Of a stretch of DNA of 37,423 nt, positions 1 to 8,473 are shown piece after piece. Position 1 is the stretch's first letter, and each line of letters opens with the position of its first letter. The notes beneath the pieces are model-generated. The model did not search any database. It worked only from the letters and a program-made list of their open reading frames with translations, and was not told the DNA's origin. Origin of the DNA: JBJXFY01 sp046155815 (GTDB lineage Bacteria; Verrucomicrobiota; Verrucomicrobiia; Limisphaerales; CAIMTB01); assembly GCA_046155815.1 (NCBI GenBank), contig JBJXFY010000422.1, positions 1-37,423 on the forward strand, written 5' to 3'. A program made the position numbers and the translations under genes.

Positions 1-1643
1 CGGGCGCCGCGCTGGAGGAACTCGCCCCAGACCCACGCCGCCAGCGCCAGCACCACGAGGAAGAGGCCCAGCCACAGCCAGCCCCCCTTGCCGAAGTGCG
101 GGGCCGCCAGCGTGTACAGCCAGACCGCCGTGCCGAGCATCGGGAAGCCCATCGCCGTCTTGAAGCGGCCCATCCACGGGCCAGGCTTCGGCACCCATTT
201 CAGCCACGCCGGATTCCAGCTCAGCAGCACGTAGGGCAGCGCCAGCCCGAAGGCGACCGCGGAAAAGACGGCCACGATTGTCGGGGCGTTGGACGCGAAG
301 GCGAGGCCCAGAGCCGGCGCGAGGAACGGCGCGGTGCAGGGCGTGGCCAGGATCACCGCGAGCACGCCGTTGAAGAACGCGCCCGCCGGGCCGTCCTTCC
401 GCGCCAGCTTCCCGGCCGCGTCGTCCACGCCGCCTCCCAGCGTGATCTCGAACACGCCGAACAGGCTCAGCGCCACCAGCGTGACCAGCACGGCGATCGC
501 CACGAGGAACACCGGGTTGCTGAACTGCATGCCCCAGCTCGCGAGGCCCGTGGCCTTCTTCACCGCGATGACCACGCCGGCCAGCACGAGGAAAGAAAAC
601 CACACGCCCAGTCCGTAGATCAGCCCGAGCTTCCGCACCTCCGCCGGCCGGCTGCCCGCCTCGCGCACGAAGCCCAGGATCTTCAGCGCGATCACCGGCA
701 GAACGCACGGCATGATGTTCAGGATGAGGCCTCCCAGGATTCCGAGGCCCAGCGCCAGCGGCAGGGAAATCCGCGCCGGCCGCGCGCCGGCCGGCACGGC
801 GGCGCCCGGTGGCGGGGCGTCGAGAATCCTCAAGGTTGCCGCGTGCGCGGCCAGCGGCAGCCCGCGCGGGTCGCGGCGCACGAGCAGGCCGCTCACCTCG
901 GCGGGCCACCGGCCCTCGCGGCTCTCAATGCTCCGTCGCAGCAGTGCCGTGCCCGGGTCCGAGGCCAGCACGTCGCCCGCCGCCCTCACTTCGAAGCCCT
1001 CGCCTTCGCCGTCCCAGAAAAAGTCCGGCGTGCCGCCGGTGCCCGGTGAGTTCCAAAGGATGACGAAGCGGCGCTGCCCGTCTGCCGGCGGCCCGTCCCA
1101 GTAGGCCCGCGCCGCGCCGTCGGACAGCGGCGGGGGGATGAGCTTTTCGGCGGCGGCCACCGTGGCGGCGGCGGCGGAAGGCTGGTTCTCCGCGCCGATC
1201 ACAAAGAGTCCGCTAACCGAGCCGCGGCCCGGGATGCACAGCTTTTCGCACTCGAGCCAGGCGACCTCGGCGCGCAGCTCAACCGGCCCGGCCGGTGCGT
1301 CCGCGGCGATCGTGAGCGGCACCAGCAGCACGGCGCGGGCGTGATGGACGAAGGTGACGAAACCGTTGTCCAGGTACCATTCCGGCGCGGGCCAGCGGAT
1401 TTCACCCGCCGTGATGCCGGGGGGTACCTCCCACTTGACGGTGGTCGGGCCGCCGGAGTCGCCGCCGTGCTTCCAGTACGTGTGCCAGCCCGGCTTCATC
1501 GTGAGCTCGATACCCACGGTGACGATGTCGCCCGGCCGAGCGGCCTCGACCGGCACGAGCAGCCGGACGGAAGTGGCCGGCGCGGCGCCGGACAGGCCGG
1601 CGGCGAGGAGCCACGCGAGGGACAGCAGCAGGTGCCGGAGCAT
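1..1643 (-). CDS. dsbD: DsbD/ScsB-type thiol:disulfide reductase (partial, cut by window edge)
   Basis: An inner-membrane protein that carries electrons from cytoplasmic thioredoxin to periplasmic thiols. I translated it by hand from ATG at 1643, and 547 residues are visible. Residues 1-21 look like a signal peptide. The periplasmic DsbD N-terminal-type domain contains the cysteine pair of LECEKLCIPG (Cys132 and Cys136). The membrane domain follows from about residue 298, with the two hallmark cysteines in NIMPCVLPVIALKILGF (Cys313) and ATPCTAPFLAPALGLAF (Cys436). In known DsbD proteins these two form the redox pair within the membrane. The usual C-terminal thioredoxin domain would lie beyond position 1 and cannot be seen. 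The gene diverges from the phospholipase D-type gene with a 66-base gap. A -10-like hexamer ends 7 bases before the ATG. The family call is firm. DsbD versus ScsB cannot be settled from this part. Confidence 0.9.
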   Translation of the reverse strand, partial: MLRHLLLSLAWLLAAGLSGAAPATSVRLLVPVEAARPGDIVTVGIELTMKPGWHTYWKHGGDSGGPTTVKWEVPPGITAGEIRWPAPEWYLDNGFVTFVHHARAVLLVPLTIAADAPAGPVELRAEVAWLECEKLCIPGRGSVSGLFVIGAENQPSAAAATVAAAEKLIPPPLSDGAARAYWDGPPADGQRRFVILWNSPGTGGTPDFFWDGEGEGFEVRAAGDVLASDPGTALLRRSIESREGRWPAEVSGLLVRRDPRGLPLAAHAATLRILDAPPPGAAVPAGARPARISLPLALGLGILGGLILNIMPCVLPVIALKILGFVREAGSRPAEVRKLGLIYGLGVWFSFLVLAGVVIAVKKATGLASWGMQFSNPVFLVAIAVLVTLVALSLFGVFEITLGGGVDDAAGKLARKDGPAGAFFNGVLAVILATPCTAPFLAPALGLAFASNAPTIVAVFSAVAFGLALPYVLLSWNPAWLKWVPKPGPWMGRFKTAMGFPMLGTAVWLYTLAAPHFGKGGWLWLGLFLVVLALAAWVWGEFLQRGA

Positions 1644-1650
1644 GGGAGGG

Positions 1651-1680
1651 AAGATAGGGCGGAGCGGGAAAGCGTTTGAA
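1651..1680 (-). promoter_or_regulatory. Candidate promoter of the DsbD gene, possibly leaderless
   Basis: Read on the minus strand, TTCAAA (1680-1675) and TATCTT (1656-1651) are separated by 18 bases and resemble -35 and -10 elements. Only 7 bases lie between the -10 and the ATG at 1643, so transcription would begin at or next to the start codon. No Shine-Dalgarno sequence is present. This rests on sequence resemblance alone. Confidence 0.4.
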
Positions 1681-1709
1681 AAAAATTCCGCGGGCCGAAG
1701 CATGGCGGT

Positions 1710-2858
1710 GTGCCCGCCGCCCCGTCCTTCGCCTGGCTGCCCACCGGCGCGGCCGGGCTGCGGGCGATGCTGGCGGCCATCGGCGGGGCGCGGCGCAGCG
1801 TGGGTCTCGAGGCCTACATCGTCGGCAACGACGCGACCGGGCGCGCCTTCCGCGACGCGCTGGCGTCCGCGGCGGGGCGCGGCGTGCGCGTGCGCCTGCT
1901 GGTGGATGCCTGGGGTTCGCTCGAACTTCCGGACAATTTTTTGGAGCCGGCCCGGGCGGCCGGCGTCGACGTGCGCTGGTTCAATCCGCTCACGCTCCAC
2001 CGCGGGCTGCATCGGGATCATCGCAAGCTGTTGGTCGTGGACGACGAGCTGGCCCTGCTGGGCGGGTTCAACTTCGCGGACAGCTACGACGGGGACGGCG
2101 TGCGGCGCGGCTGGCGCGACCTGGGCCTCGAGCTGCGCGGGCCGGCGGTGGCGGAGCTGGGCCGGGCGTTCCACGCGCAGTTCGGGCTGGCCAGCCACCA
2201 ACACCGGCGGCTGGAGCGCTTCCGCAGGCATCTTCGGCCGCAGCGCCACGCTGTGCCCGGCGCCACGCTCTACCTGCTTTCTCCCGGCCGCGGCCGCAGC
2301 CCGCTCCAGGCCGACCTGGCGAACGACCTGAAGCGCTCGCGGGACATCCAGTTGGCCACGGCGTACCTGCTCCCGCCGCTCTGGCTTCGGCGGGAGCTTA
2401 CCGGCTCCGCCCGCCGCGGTGCCCGCGTGCAGATCGTCGTGCCCGGCCGGTCGGATGTGCCGATGGCGCGGCTCGCCGCGCGCGCTCTCTACGCCCGGCT
2501 GATGCGCTCCGGCATCGAGGTGCACGAGTACCAGCCCGCCGTGCTGCACACGAAGCTCTACGTGACTGACCGCGCCGCCTACGCCGGATCGGCCAACCTC
2601 GACATCCGCAGCCTCAACATCAACTACGAGCTGGCCGTGCGGCTCGATGACCCGCGGGCCGTTGCCGGCGCACGCGTGCTCTTCGCCGACCACCTCGCCC
2701 ACAGCCGGCGGATTGACCCGGCGACGTGGCCCGCGCGCGGCTGGTGGGAGAAGGTCCGCGAGCGGCTGGCCCTGTGGTTCCTCGGGCGCATGGACCCGCT
2801 CGTCTCCGCCCACCAGCGCCGCCGGCTGTTCCGCGACCTGGACAAGGCGGTGCGGTGA
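1710..2858 (+). CDS. Phospholipase D family protein, cardiolipin synthase (ClsB-like)
   Basis: A phosphatidyltransferase-type enzyme that probably makes cardiolipin or related phospholipids at the membrane. The protein has 382 residues with two complete HKD motifs. The first is HRKLLVVD (His104, Lys106, Asp111), followed by GGFNFAD. The second is HTKLYVTD (His280, Lys282, Asp287), followed by GSANLDIRSLNINYE. Known enzymes of this superfamily use both motifs to build one active site. No N-terminal transmembrane helices are seen, which fits the short ClsB-like subgroup better than ClsA. The start is the GTG at 1710: an in-frame TGA lies at 1677-1679, and the nearby ATG at 1702 is in another frame. 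There is no Shine-Dalgarno sequence. A different phosphodiester substrate remains possible. Confidence 0.85.
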   Translation: MPAAPSFAWLPTGAAGLRAMLAAIGGARRSVGLEAYIVGNDATGRAFRDALASAAGRGVRVRLLVDAWGSLELPDNFLEPARAAGVDVRWFNPLTLHRGLHRDHRKLLVVDDELALLGGFNFADSYDGDGVRRGWRDLGLELRGPAVAELGRAFHAQFGLASHQHRRLERFRRHLRPQRHAVPGATLYLLSPGRGRSPLQADLANDLKRSRDIQLATAYLLPPLWLRRELTGSARRGARVQIVVPGRSDVPMARLAARALYARLMRSGIEVHEYQPAVLHTKLYVTDRAAYAGSANLDIRSLNINYELAVRLDDPRAVAGARVLFADHLAHSRRIDPATWPARGWWEKVRERLALWFLGRMDPLVSAHQRRRLFRDLDKAVR

Positions 2859-3075
2859 GCGGCGGGGGCTTTGGGCTCTTCCTGCTCCTGCTCGTCCTCG
2901 CGTGCGCGGTTCGTTGCGCCTGAAAGTGCCGGCGAAATTCCGGCCTCGCGCCCGCTGTGCCTCAGAGGAACTCATTGAGGGCGCGGCGGGCCCGTCGCCA
3001 TCCACCATGCTGCATCCCCCATTCATCGTTCACCCGGTGGCGAGGACAGGGACGAGCACGAGGAGGAAAGAGAAA

Positions 3076-3168
3076 TGGCGGAGCGGGGGGGATTCGAACC
3101 CCCGGTACGGCTTTTGACCGTACAGCGGTTTAGCAAACCGCCGCCTTCAACCACTCGGCCACCGCTCC
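3076..3168 (-). tRNA. tRNA-Ser (anticodon GCT)
   Basis: On the minus strand the acceptor stem GGAGCGG (3168-3162) pairs with CCGCTCC (3086-3080). It is followed by discriminator G and an encoded CCA (3078-3076). The anticodon loop TTGCTAA is closed by GCGGT/ACCGC, giving anticodon GCT (3134-3132), which reads AGC and AGU serine codons. A long variable arm (GTACGG...CCGTAC) and the T-loop GGTTCGAATCC are present, as expected for a class II serine tRNA. It lies about 60 bases downstream of the phosphofructokinase gene on the same strand. Confidence 0.97.
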
Positions 3169-3183
3169 GCGAAAACGGTGGGG

Positions 3184-3212
3184 AGAGTGCTGGCGTCGTC
3201 GGAGGGCGTCAA
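3184..3212 (-). promoter_or_regulatory. Weak candidate promoter of tRNA-Ser
   Basis: Minus-strand TTGACG (3212-3207), a 17-base spacer, then CACTCT (3189-3184). This ends 15 bases before the tRNA 5' end. The -35 is good and the -10 is poor. Cotranscription with the upstream phosphofructokinase gene is the alternative. Confidence 0.25.
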
Positions 3213-3228
3213 TGCCGCCCTGCCTCCG

Positions 3229-4500
3229 TCACGCGCGCGGCGGGAGCTTCTTCTCGACGGGCACGCGGCTGAGCACGGCGTAGCGCGGCAGGCCGCCGTC
3301 CGTGGGCGGATGCGACTCGCCGGCGATCAGCGGCCGGGCATAGCGAAGGAAGTCCTCGGTGGGGAGGAAGCCTTCCGCATCCATCCAGTCGCGGGGCAGG
3401 AGGTGCTCGACGTTGGCGATGTTGCCGAGAGGCTCGAGGCCGGTCGTGAACTCGTAGGGCTCGTCGGAGACGCGCAGCAGCTTGACCATGTAGCCGCTCT
3501 GGCCGGCGACGGCGGCGCGGACGGCGGCCTCGCCGCAGGCCACGGCCTCCTTCACGTCCTGCGCACTGGCGCAGTGGGCCGCGCAGCGCTGGGCGTAGCC
3601 GAGCTTGACGGTGCGGGTCTTGAGGTTGAGCCGACCCTCGACGATCTCCTTGAGCTTTTCCGCGGCGCCGGAGAGCACGGCGTGGCCGAAAGCGTCGCGA
3701 CGCTCCTTGTCGGCGCCGAGTTCGTTGCCGGCGGCGTCCTTCACTCCCTCTCCGGCGGCAACGATGCAATACTTCAGCCGCGCGACGATGTCGCGGACCT
3801 TGGCGACGAACTTCTCCTCGTTGAACGCGATCTCCGGCACGAGGATGATGTGCGGGGGGTCGTCCGCGCCGCGCTTGGCGAGCGCGGTGCCGGCGGCGAT
3901 CCAGCCGGCGGCGCGGCCCATCACCTCGACGATGCAACAGGAGCCGTCGTCCGTGGCCATGGAGCCGACGTCGAGGCCGACCTCGGCGACAGTGGTGGCG
4001 TTGTACTTGATAACCGAGCCGTAGCCGGGGGTGTGGTCGGTGGCGGGCAGGTCGTTGTCAATCGTCTTGGGGACGCCGATGGCGCGGAGATCCCAGCCGC
4101 GCTTCTTCGCCTCCTCGTGGATCTTGTGGGTGGTGTCCTGGGAGTCGTTGCCGCCGGCGTAGAAGAAGAAGCGGATGTTGTGCGCCTGAAAGACCTCGAA
4201 GAGCCGGTCCATGTCCTTGGCGGCCTGCTCGGGCTTCCTGGCGAAGTTGATCTTGTAGCGGCAGGTGCCGAGGGCGGCGGCGGGGGTGTGCTTGAGGGCC
4301 TCGATGGTCCGGTTGGTCTCCTCGTTCAGGTCAACCAGTTCCTCGTTGAGGATGCCGAGGATGCCGTTGCGGCCGCCGTAGATCTCCTCGATCTCGCCGT
4401 GGCGGCCGGCTTCCTGGACGACGCCGGCGACGCTGGCGTTGATGACGGCGGTGGGGCCGCCCGACTGGGCGACGAGTAGGTTGCCGGTGAGTTCGGGCAT
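3229..4500 (-). CDS. pfp: 6-phosphofructokinase, PPi-dependent type
   Basis: Phosphorylates fructose 6-phosphate to fructose 1,6-bisphosphate in glycolysis, probably using pyrophosphate reversibly. The 423-residue protein shows the family core. SGGPTAVINAS (13-23) is the phosphate-binding start. GGNDS (116-120) and PKTIDND (144-150) follow; the TIDND aspartate is the catalytic base in known enzymes. Later sections include the sugar-phosphate region around MGRAAGWIAAGTALA. An Asp at the fourth place of GGND, together with Lys in PKTIDND, is the known signature of PPi-dependent enzymes. ATP enzymes have GGDGS and PGTIDND. The asparagine in GGNDS matches the longer non-plant PPi-PFK groups. The start is ATG at 4500, with a -10-like TATCTG 7 bases before it and no Shine-Dalgarno sequence. 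Confidence 0.88.
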   Translation of the reverse strand: MPELTGNLLVAQSGGPTAVINASVAGVVQEAGRHGEIEEIYGGRNGILGILNEELVDLNEETNRTIEALKHTPAAALGTCRYKINFARKPEQAAKDMDRLFEVFQAHNIRFFFYAGGNDSQDTTHKIHEEAKKRGWDLRAIGVPKTIDNDLPATDHTPGYGSVIKYNATTVAEVGLDVGSMATDDGSCCIVEVMGRAAGWIAAGTALAKRGADDPPHIILVPEIAFNEEKFVAKVRDIVARLKYCIVAAGEGVKDAAGNELGADKERRDAFGHAVLSGAAEKLKEIVEGRLNLKTRTVKLGYAQRCAAHCASAQDVKEAVACGEAAVRAAVAGQSGYMVKLLRVSDEPYEFTTGLEPLGNIANVEHLLPRDWMDAEGFLPTEDFLRYARPLIAGESHPPTDGGLPRYAVLSRVPVEKKLPPRA

Positions 4501-4507
4501 AGGAATT

Positions 4508-4536
4508 CAGATAACGCGCCGGCCCGCGGGGGTGGA
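4508..4536 (-). promoter_or_regulatory. Candidate leaderless promoter of pfp
   Basis: Minus-strand TATCTG (4513-4508) lies 7 bases before the ATG at 4500. A poor -35 candidate, TCCACC (4536-4531), lies 17 bases further upstream. Listed because the -10 position equals that of the DsbD and TonB-receptor genes. Confidence 0.25.
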
Positions 4537-4676
4537 CGCGGCGAGAAACTGGCCTCCACCATGCGGGCGGCCGGAAAGGGGTGTCAAAGCGTTTGGCGGA
4601 GCGCGCGGCCGCGGGATGCCGTGGGCGACGAGGCGCCGCCGAAACCCACCGGGACGGGCGTCGCGGCCGCGGTGCC

Positions 4677-5921
4677 TCAGCGCCGGCGGCCCCACTCGGC
4701 GAGGTACATGCGGAGCCGCACGCCGATGAGCAGCGTGTCAATGTCCACGTCGCGGCTTTCCCCGCCGTTGATGGCGAGTCCGGCCCCGTCAATGCTCAGG
4801 TAGCGCGCCTCCGCACCAAGGGAGAAATAGCGCACGGGGAAGTACTCGACGCCCAGTGCCGCTGAATACGCCAGACCCCACTGGCCGTCCTCCTCCACGT
4901 TCACGCTGCGGCCATTGGGCTTGGTGTCGTTCCATTCGAGGTAGCCGGCGCCGACGCCAGCGCTGACGAAGGGCACCCAGCGCCCGCCGTCCAGGGGCAT
5001 CCGCAGCTTGAGGTGCGGCACCAGATCATACATCGCGATCTCGCCGATGGCGCCGAAGTCGTCCACGTTCAGCGAGGACTCGAAGGTGTCCGCCATCAGC
5101 TCGAGGCCGAAGTTGGGCGACCAGTTCCAACCGAAGCTGAAGCCGGCGAGTTGGTTGAAGTCACCCATGGCCGGGGATTCGGGCGTGAGCGTGATCCCTT
5201 CGCCGATCTCGCCCGGGGTCAGCATTCCGCCCCAGGTCGCGCCAAAGTAGAAGCGGTGCATCGGCACCGGGTCGCCGTCGGCGAGCGTCAGCGCCGTGGC
5301 GGGCGGGAAGGTGGTCTTGATCGCCAGCATCAGCAGCGGCGCGTTGACCGAGGTGTCGTAGCCGACGCCATCCACGGTGTCGTCGCGTTCCGGGCCGAAG
5401 AGGTACTTGAATTGCGCACCGATGGAAAAATGGTCCGAGAACCGGTAGTCGAGGCCGCCACCCACGGACGCGAGGAAGCCCTCGTCGTTCGCATCAATGT
5501 CCAGGCCGTCGCCCGGCGGCTTGCGGTCGTTGAACTGCGAAATCCCGTAGCCCGCGCCGGCGATGGCGTAGGCCACCAGCCGGTCGTGCCAGAAAGGGTA
5601 GCGGACCCGGACCTGCGGGATGATCGCCCAGGTGCTGTACTCGCCCAGCGTGTCCGGGCCGAACGGCTCGTAATCAAGCTCGTAGTTGTCAAGCGCCAGC
5701 TCGAAGGACAGCCATTCGTTCCAGTTCACGCCGAAGGTGGCGCCGTAGGCGTCGCGCACGTCCGTGAGCGGATTCGTGTCCTGCCCGCGCAGCTCGAGGT
5801 AGTACGTCAGCGGCTCGCGGTCCGCCCCGAGGGCGGCACCGGTGCCGACGGCGAGGACGGCGGCGAGGATCGCGGGCCAACGGTGGGCGGCGAGGCGGTG
5901 AGAGGAGGCGTGCAGCGGCAT
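4677..5921 (-). CDS. Outer-membrane protein with two tandem related beta-barrel halves
   Basis: A secreted, probably outer-membrane protein of 414 residues with no assigned function. Residues 1-32 form a signal peptide (hydrophobic AILAAVLAVGTGAALG). The rest falls into two related halves offset by about 200 residues. AGAGYGISQFNDRKP (121-135) matches AGVGAGYLEWNDTKP (321-335). GLDYRFSDHFSIGAQFKYL (156-174) matches LGVEYFPVRYFSLGAEARYL (356-375). Alternating hydrophobic and polar strands with aromatic ends resemble the OmpA/OmpW-type 8-strand barrel superfamily. It could therefore be two small barrels in one chain or one larger barrel. I chose ATG at 5921 because it gives a normal signal peptide. 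An upstream TTG at 5981 would add 20 residues that do not look like one. Confidence 0.75.
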   Translation of the reverse strand: MPLHASSHRLAAHRWPAILAAVLAVGTGAALGADREPLTYYLELRGQDTNPLTDVRDAYGATFGVNWNEWLSFELALDNYELDYEPFGPDTLGEYSTWAIIPQVRVRYPFWHDRLVAYAIAGAGYGISQFNDRKPPGDGLDIDANDEGFLASVGGGLDYRFSDHFSIGAQFKYLFGPERDDTVDGVGYDTSVNAPLLMLAIKTTFPPATALTLADGDPVPMHRFYFGATWGGMLTPGEIGEGITLTPESPAMGDFNQLAGFSFGWNWSPNFGLELMADTFESSLNVDDFGAIGEIAMYDLVPHLKLRMPLDGGRWVPFVSAGVGAGYLEWNDTKPNGRSVNVEEDGQWGLAYSAALGVEYFPVRYFSLGAEARYLSIDGAGLAINGGESRDVDIDTLLIGVRLRMYLAEWGRRR

Positions 5922-6241
5922 GAACCGGCGTAACTGCACGAAGAATGCCCGGCCTGGCAAACCCAAAAGCGGCGGCACCAACCTCGGCCGGAAGCACCAG
6001 GACGCGGGCCCGCGACTGGCCGGAACTCCCGGTTTCGCCGCCTGGGTGGCTCAGGACCTCATGCTCAGCGCAACCGGCATCCCTCCGGACGGATCCGCCC
6101 TGGTCGCCGGGGGATGCTCGGGTCTGGTCCGGTTTGGCATTCACGCCGGACTGTCGGCCAGCCTGCGGAACGACCACGAACGATCCCGCGCAACGACCCA
6201 GGCCGGCGCAACAACATCGTCAGCCGCGAGTCGTGTGCCGG
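5922..6241. other. Intergenic spacer, nothing recognised
   Basis: A 320-base gap between the GH88-type gene and the double-barrel gene, both on the minus strand. No hairpin with a T tract, no convincing promoter and no coding stretch with family resemblance was seen. Confidence 0.5.
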
Positions 6242-7768
6242 CTACGGGCAGCCGCCGAAGAACGTCAAAGGCGGCCCGCCCTGCGCCTCGCGCAGCACCA
6301 GCAGAGCCAGCTCGCGCAGGTGGTAGTCGCCCCACATCGAGCTTTGGCCGTTGGGTACGCGCTGGCCGGGCGCGACGTGGTCCCAGCCGTTCGGTCGGTG
6401 ATAGACGGAGTGGAGCAGCAGCCCCTCGTGCTTCGGATCGGCGGAGAGATACGGCTCGTCGAGCAGCGTGCTGAGGATGGTGAGGCCGGCGGTGCGGTAG
6501 GGGTTGGGTTTTCGACGGGCTGAACGTCCGTTGGCGTGGGCGGACAGGACATTCCCGAGCCGGATCAGGCCCTGCGCGGCGATGGCGGCGGCGGAGCTGT
6601 CCACGGGCTCCCAGGGGTTGAAGGGGTCGCCGGGGCGGTTGAGGTAATCTTCCGGCAGGCGGTGCAGGTCCGGCGCGCCGGTGTCCCACATCGGCACGCC
6701 GTCGGCGCAGCAGTGGGCGAGGTAGAAGTCGGCGGTGGCGGTGGCGGCCTCGGCGAGGACGACGCGGAGCTGCGCGGCGGCGGGCCAGCCGGCGGGTTCG
6801 CGTGCGAGCCGGGGCAGCGGCGGCGCGAGCAGCGCGCCGAGGGCGGGCAGTTCCGCCGGCGTGGGCGGCCATCGCTCGAAAAACTCGAGCAGCTCCGCGA
6901 AACCGCAGAGGGCCCACGCCAGTCCGCGCGTCCAGGTGCTGAAGGGCGAATACCCCTGCTGGCTGTTCGGGCAGCGGAAGGCGCCGCTGGCGGTGTTGAA
7001 CACGGCCTCGTGCGCCGTCCGGCCGCGCACGTCGTACGCGTCGCGGCCTTCGCCGTAGTAGATGTTGAAGCGCGCGGTGTTCAGCGCGTGCTGCGCGGCG
7101 CGGTCGGGCAGCGGGATCTTCGCGTCCTGCTCGCCCATGAGGACGTGGCCGAGGCGGTGCGCCACCAGCAGCACGCGCAGCGATCGGATCGTGTCCACGA
7201 AGAGCGAGTGCGGGCCGTTGAAGCTGTGGATGAAGCCGGTGCCGTCGGCGAGCCGAGTCCAGCGCGCGGCCTGCACCGCGCCGCTGACCTTCAGGGCGAG
7301 TTCGTAGAAGTCGCGCTCGCGCTCGTCCGCCGGCAGCCGGCCTTCGCGGAGCAGGCGCAGCAGGTTGCCGTAGGTGGAGAGGTTGTTGAAGCCGTGGTCA
7401 TGCACGCCGGTGTGCGAGACGTGCGAGGCCATGCGCGCCACGGTCGCGCGCCGGCCCAGCCCGAGGAACGCCGCGTCGCCCGTGGCGTCGTACTGGAGGA
7501 TGGCCGCGCCGAACTGGAAGCCCTGCGTCCACTCCGTCCACCCGCGCGTGGCGTACCGGCCCTTCACGGTGAAGACCGGCGTGCCGTCGGCCGGGTTCCA
7601 ACGCTTCTCCAGGCGCCGAATCTTGGCAGCGGACAGTTCAAACATCCGCGTGATCGCGGGCACGAGGGCGGCGGGGGTGAGGGCGGGGTCGGGCTTCAGG
7701 GGCACGGGCGGGGAGGCTCGGAGCCCGATGCCCAAGGTGCAAAGCCCAAAGAGGCGGGCGCCGCGCAT
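6242..7768 (-). CDS. Glycoside hydrolase family 88-type protein (unsaturated glucuronyl hydrolase)
   Basis: Family members remove unsaturated uronic acid residues from the ends of oligosaccharides made by polysaccharide lyases. The 508-residue protein has the alpha/alpha-barrel signatures DHGFNN (124-129), VDTIRSL (191-197), SPFSTWTRGLAWALCGFAE, a DSSAAAIAAQGLI stretch and HSVYHRPNGWD. Asp124 and Asp192 probably correspond to the two key aspartates of the Bacillus enzyme, by motif and not by alignment. The start is ATG at 7768, giving MRGARLFGLCTLGIGLRA, a short hydrophobic N-terminus that may act as a signal peptide. The frame stays open upstream, but that stretch does not resemble a protein. 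No polysaccharide lyase or sugar transporter lies nearby, so the substrate cannot be inferred. Confidence 0.85.
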   Translation of the reverse strand: MRGARLFGLCTLGIGLRASPPVPLKPDPALTPAALVPAITRMFELSAAKIRRLEKRWNPADGTPVFTVKGRYATRGWTEWTQGFQFGAAILQYDATGDAAFLGLGRRATVARMASHVSHTGVHDHGFNNLSTYGNLLRLLREGRLPADERERDFYELALKVSGAVQAARWTRLADGTGFIHSFNGPHSLFVDTIRSLRVLLVAHRLGHVLMGEQDAKIPLPDRAAQHALNTARFNIYYGEGRDAYDVRGRTAHEAVFNTASGAFRCPNSQQGYSPFSTWTRGLAWALCGFAELLEFFERWPPTPAELPALGALLAPPLPRLAREPAGWPAAAQLRVVLAEAATATADFYLAHCCADGVPMWDTGAPDLHRLPEDYLNRPGDPFNPWEPVDSSAAAIAAQGLIRLGNVLSAHANGRSARRKPNPYRTAGLTILSTLLDEPYLSADPKHEGLLLHSVYHRPNGWDHVAPGQRVPNGQSSMWGDYHLRELALLVLREAQGGPPLTFFGGCP

Positions 7769-8473
7769 GAATGGCCGACGATGCTCGCCGGCGCTCCGGG
7801 CGGCCACGGCCGCCACTCCGCATTTGGTCGTGACCGGGGCGCGGGCTTCCTCGACTCGCAGCTCTTGGACCGGCTGCTGCGGCGTGGCCATTAGGCGACG
7901 GCAACCCGCCGGAGCAGCCGCGGACGGAGGAACTGCTGGGGCAACGCGGATCCCGCGGGCCCGCGCGGCTGCTTCTGCGGGTCGAAGCACCACGCCGAGG
8001 CGCTGACAACGGCCCACGGCCGGGATCACGGCGTTGCGATGCGCAGGGTGCGCATCTTCAACATTTGCTGCCCGCGGAGGAAGCTGAACGCCACGCACCT
8101 GACGGTGAACATCGGAAACCCGACCGAGCTGGCCGTGCTGCTTCTCGCCCGGGGGATCATTCGCCCGGCCAGCCCATGAGGCCCCGGAGTCAGCCAGCCG
8201 CTGCCGAGCGACGTCCCGCGGCAGCGGCGGCCGGGCACCGCGAAGGCGGGAAACTGTGTGGAAGGTCACCGCAAGGTGGGCTGGAGGACGGATCGCGGGA
8301 GGCGATGCCCATATTCGTGAGTGCGGCTTGGCAATTTTTGCAGAAACAGGGCCTTCCGAGGATTTTGCCATTGACCCTTCCGGGGGGGTTCTTTAGTCAC
8401 TCCCCGCCTTCGCCCCCGCTTGCCACTGCGGTGGGCGTAGGGCACGGTGACGCCGTTCACCGGCCACCGACAC
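7769..8473. other. 705-base divergent spacer with a possible gene remnant
   Basis: Separates the minus-strand GH88 gene from the plus-strand pil-type operon. A plus-strand frame from the TAG at 7892-7894 to the TGA at 8177-8179 encodes protein-like text, including CFCGSKHHAEAL and LNATHLTVNIGNP followed by ELAVLLLARGIIRP. Its only ATG is at 8039 (46 codons). I recognise no family and treat it as a possible remnant. The bases before 8474 contain a weak promoter candidate. Confidence 0.3.
8371..8397 (+). promoter_or_regulatory. Weak candidate promoter of the pilMNOPQ-type operon
   Basis: TTGACC (8371-8376) and TTTAGT (8392-8397), separated by 15 bases, lie in a short AT-richer patch in the spacer before the first operon gene. 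The spacing is shorter than ideal. This would leave an untranslated leader of about 70 bases before ATG 8474. Confidence 0.25.

Noticed and set aside
1702..2331. ATG at 1702 as start of the phospholipase D-type gene
   Set aside because: It is in a different reading frame. The HKD motifs are read from the frame starting at GTG 1710.
2928..2960. Short inverted repeat GCCGG/CCGGC after the phospholipase D-type gene as a terminator
   Set aside because: Only five paired bases and no T tract on either strand.
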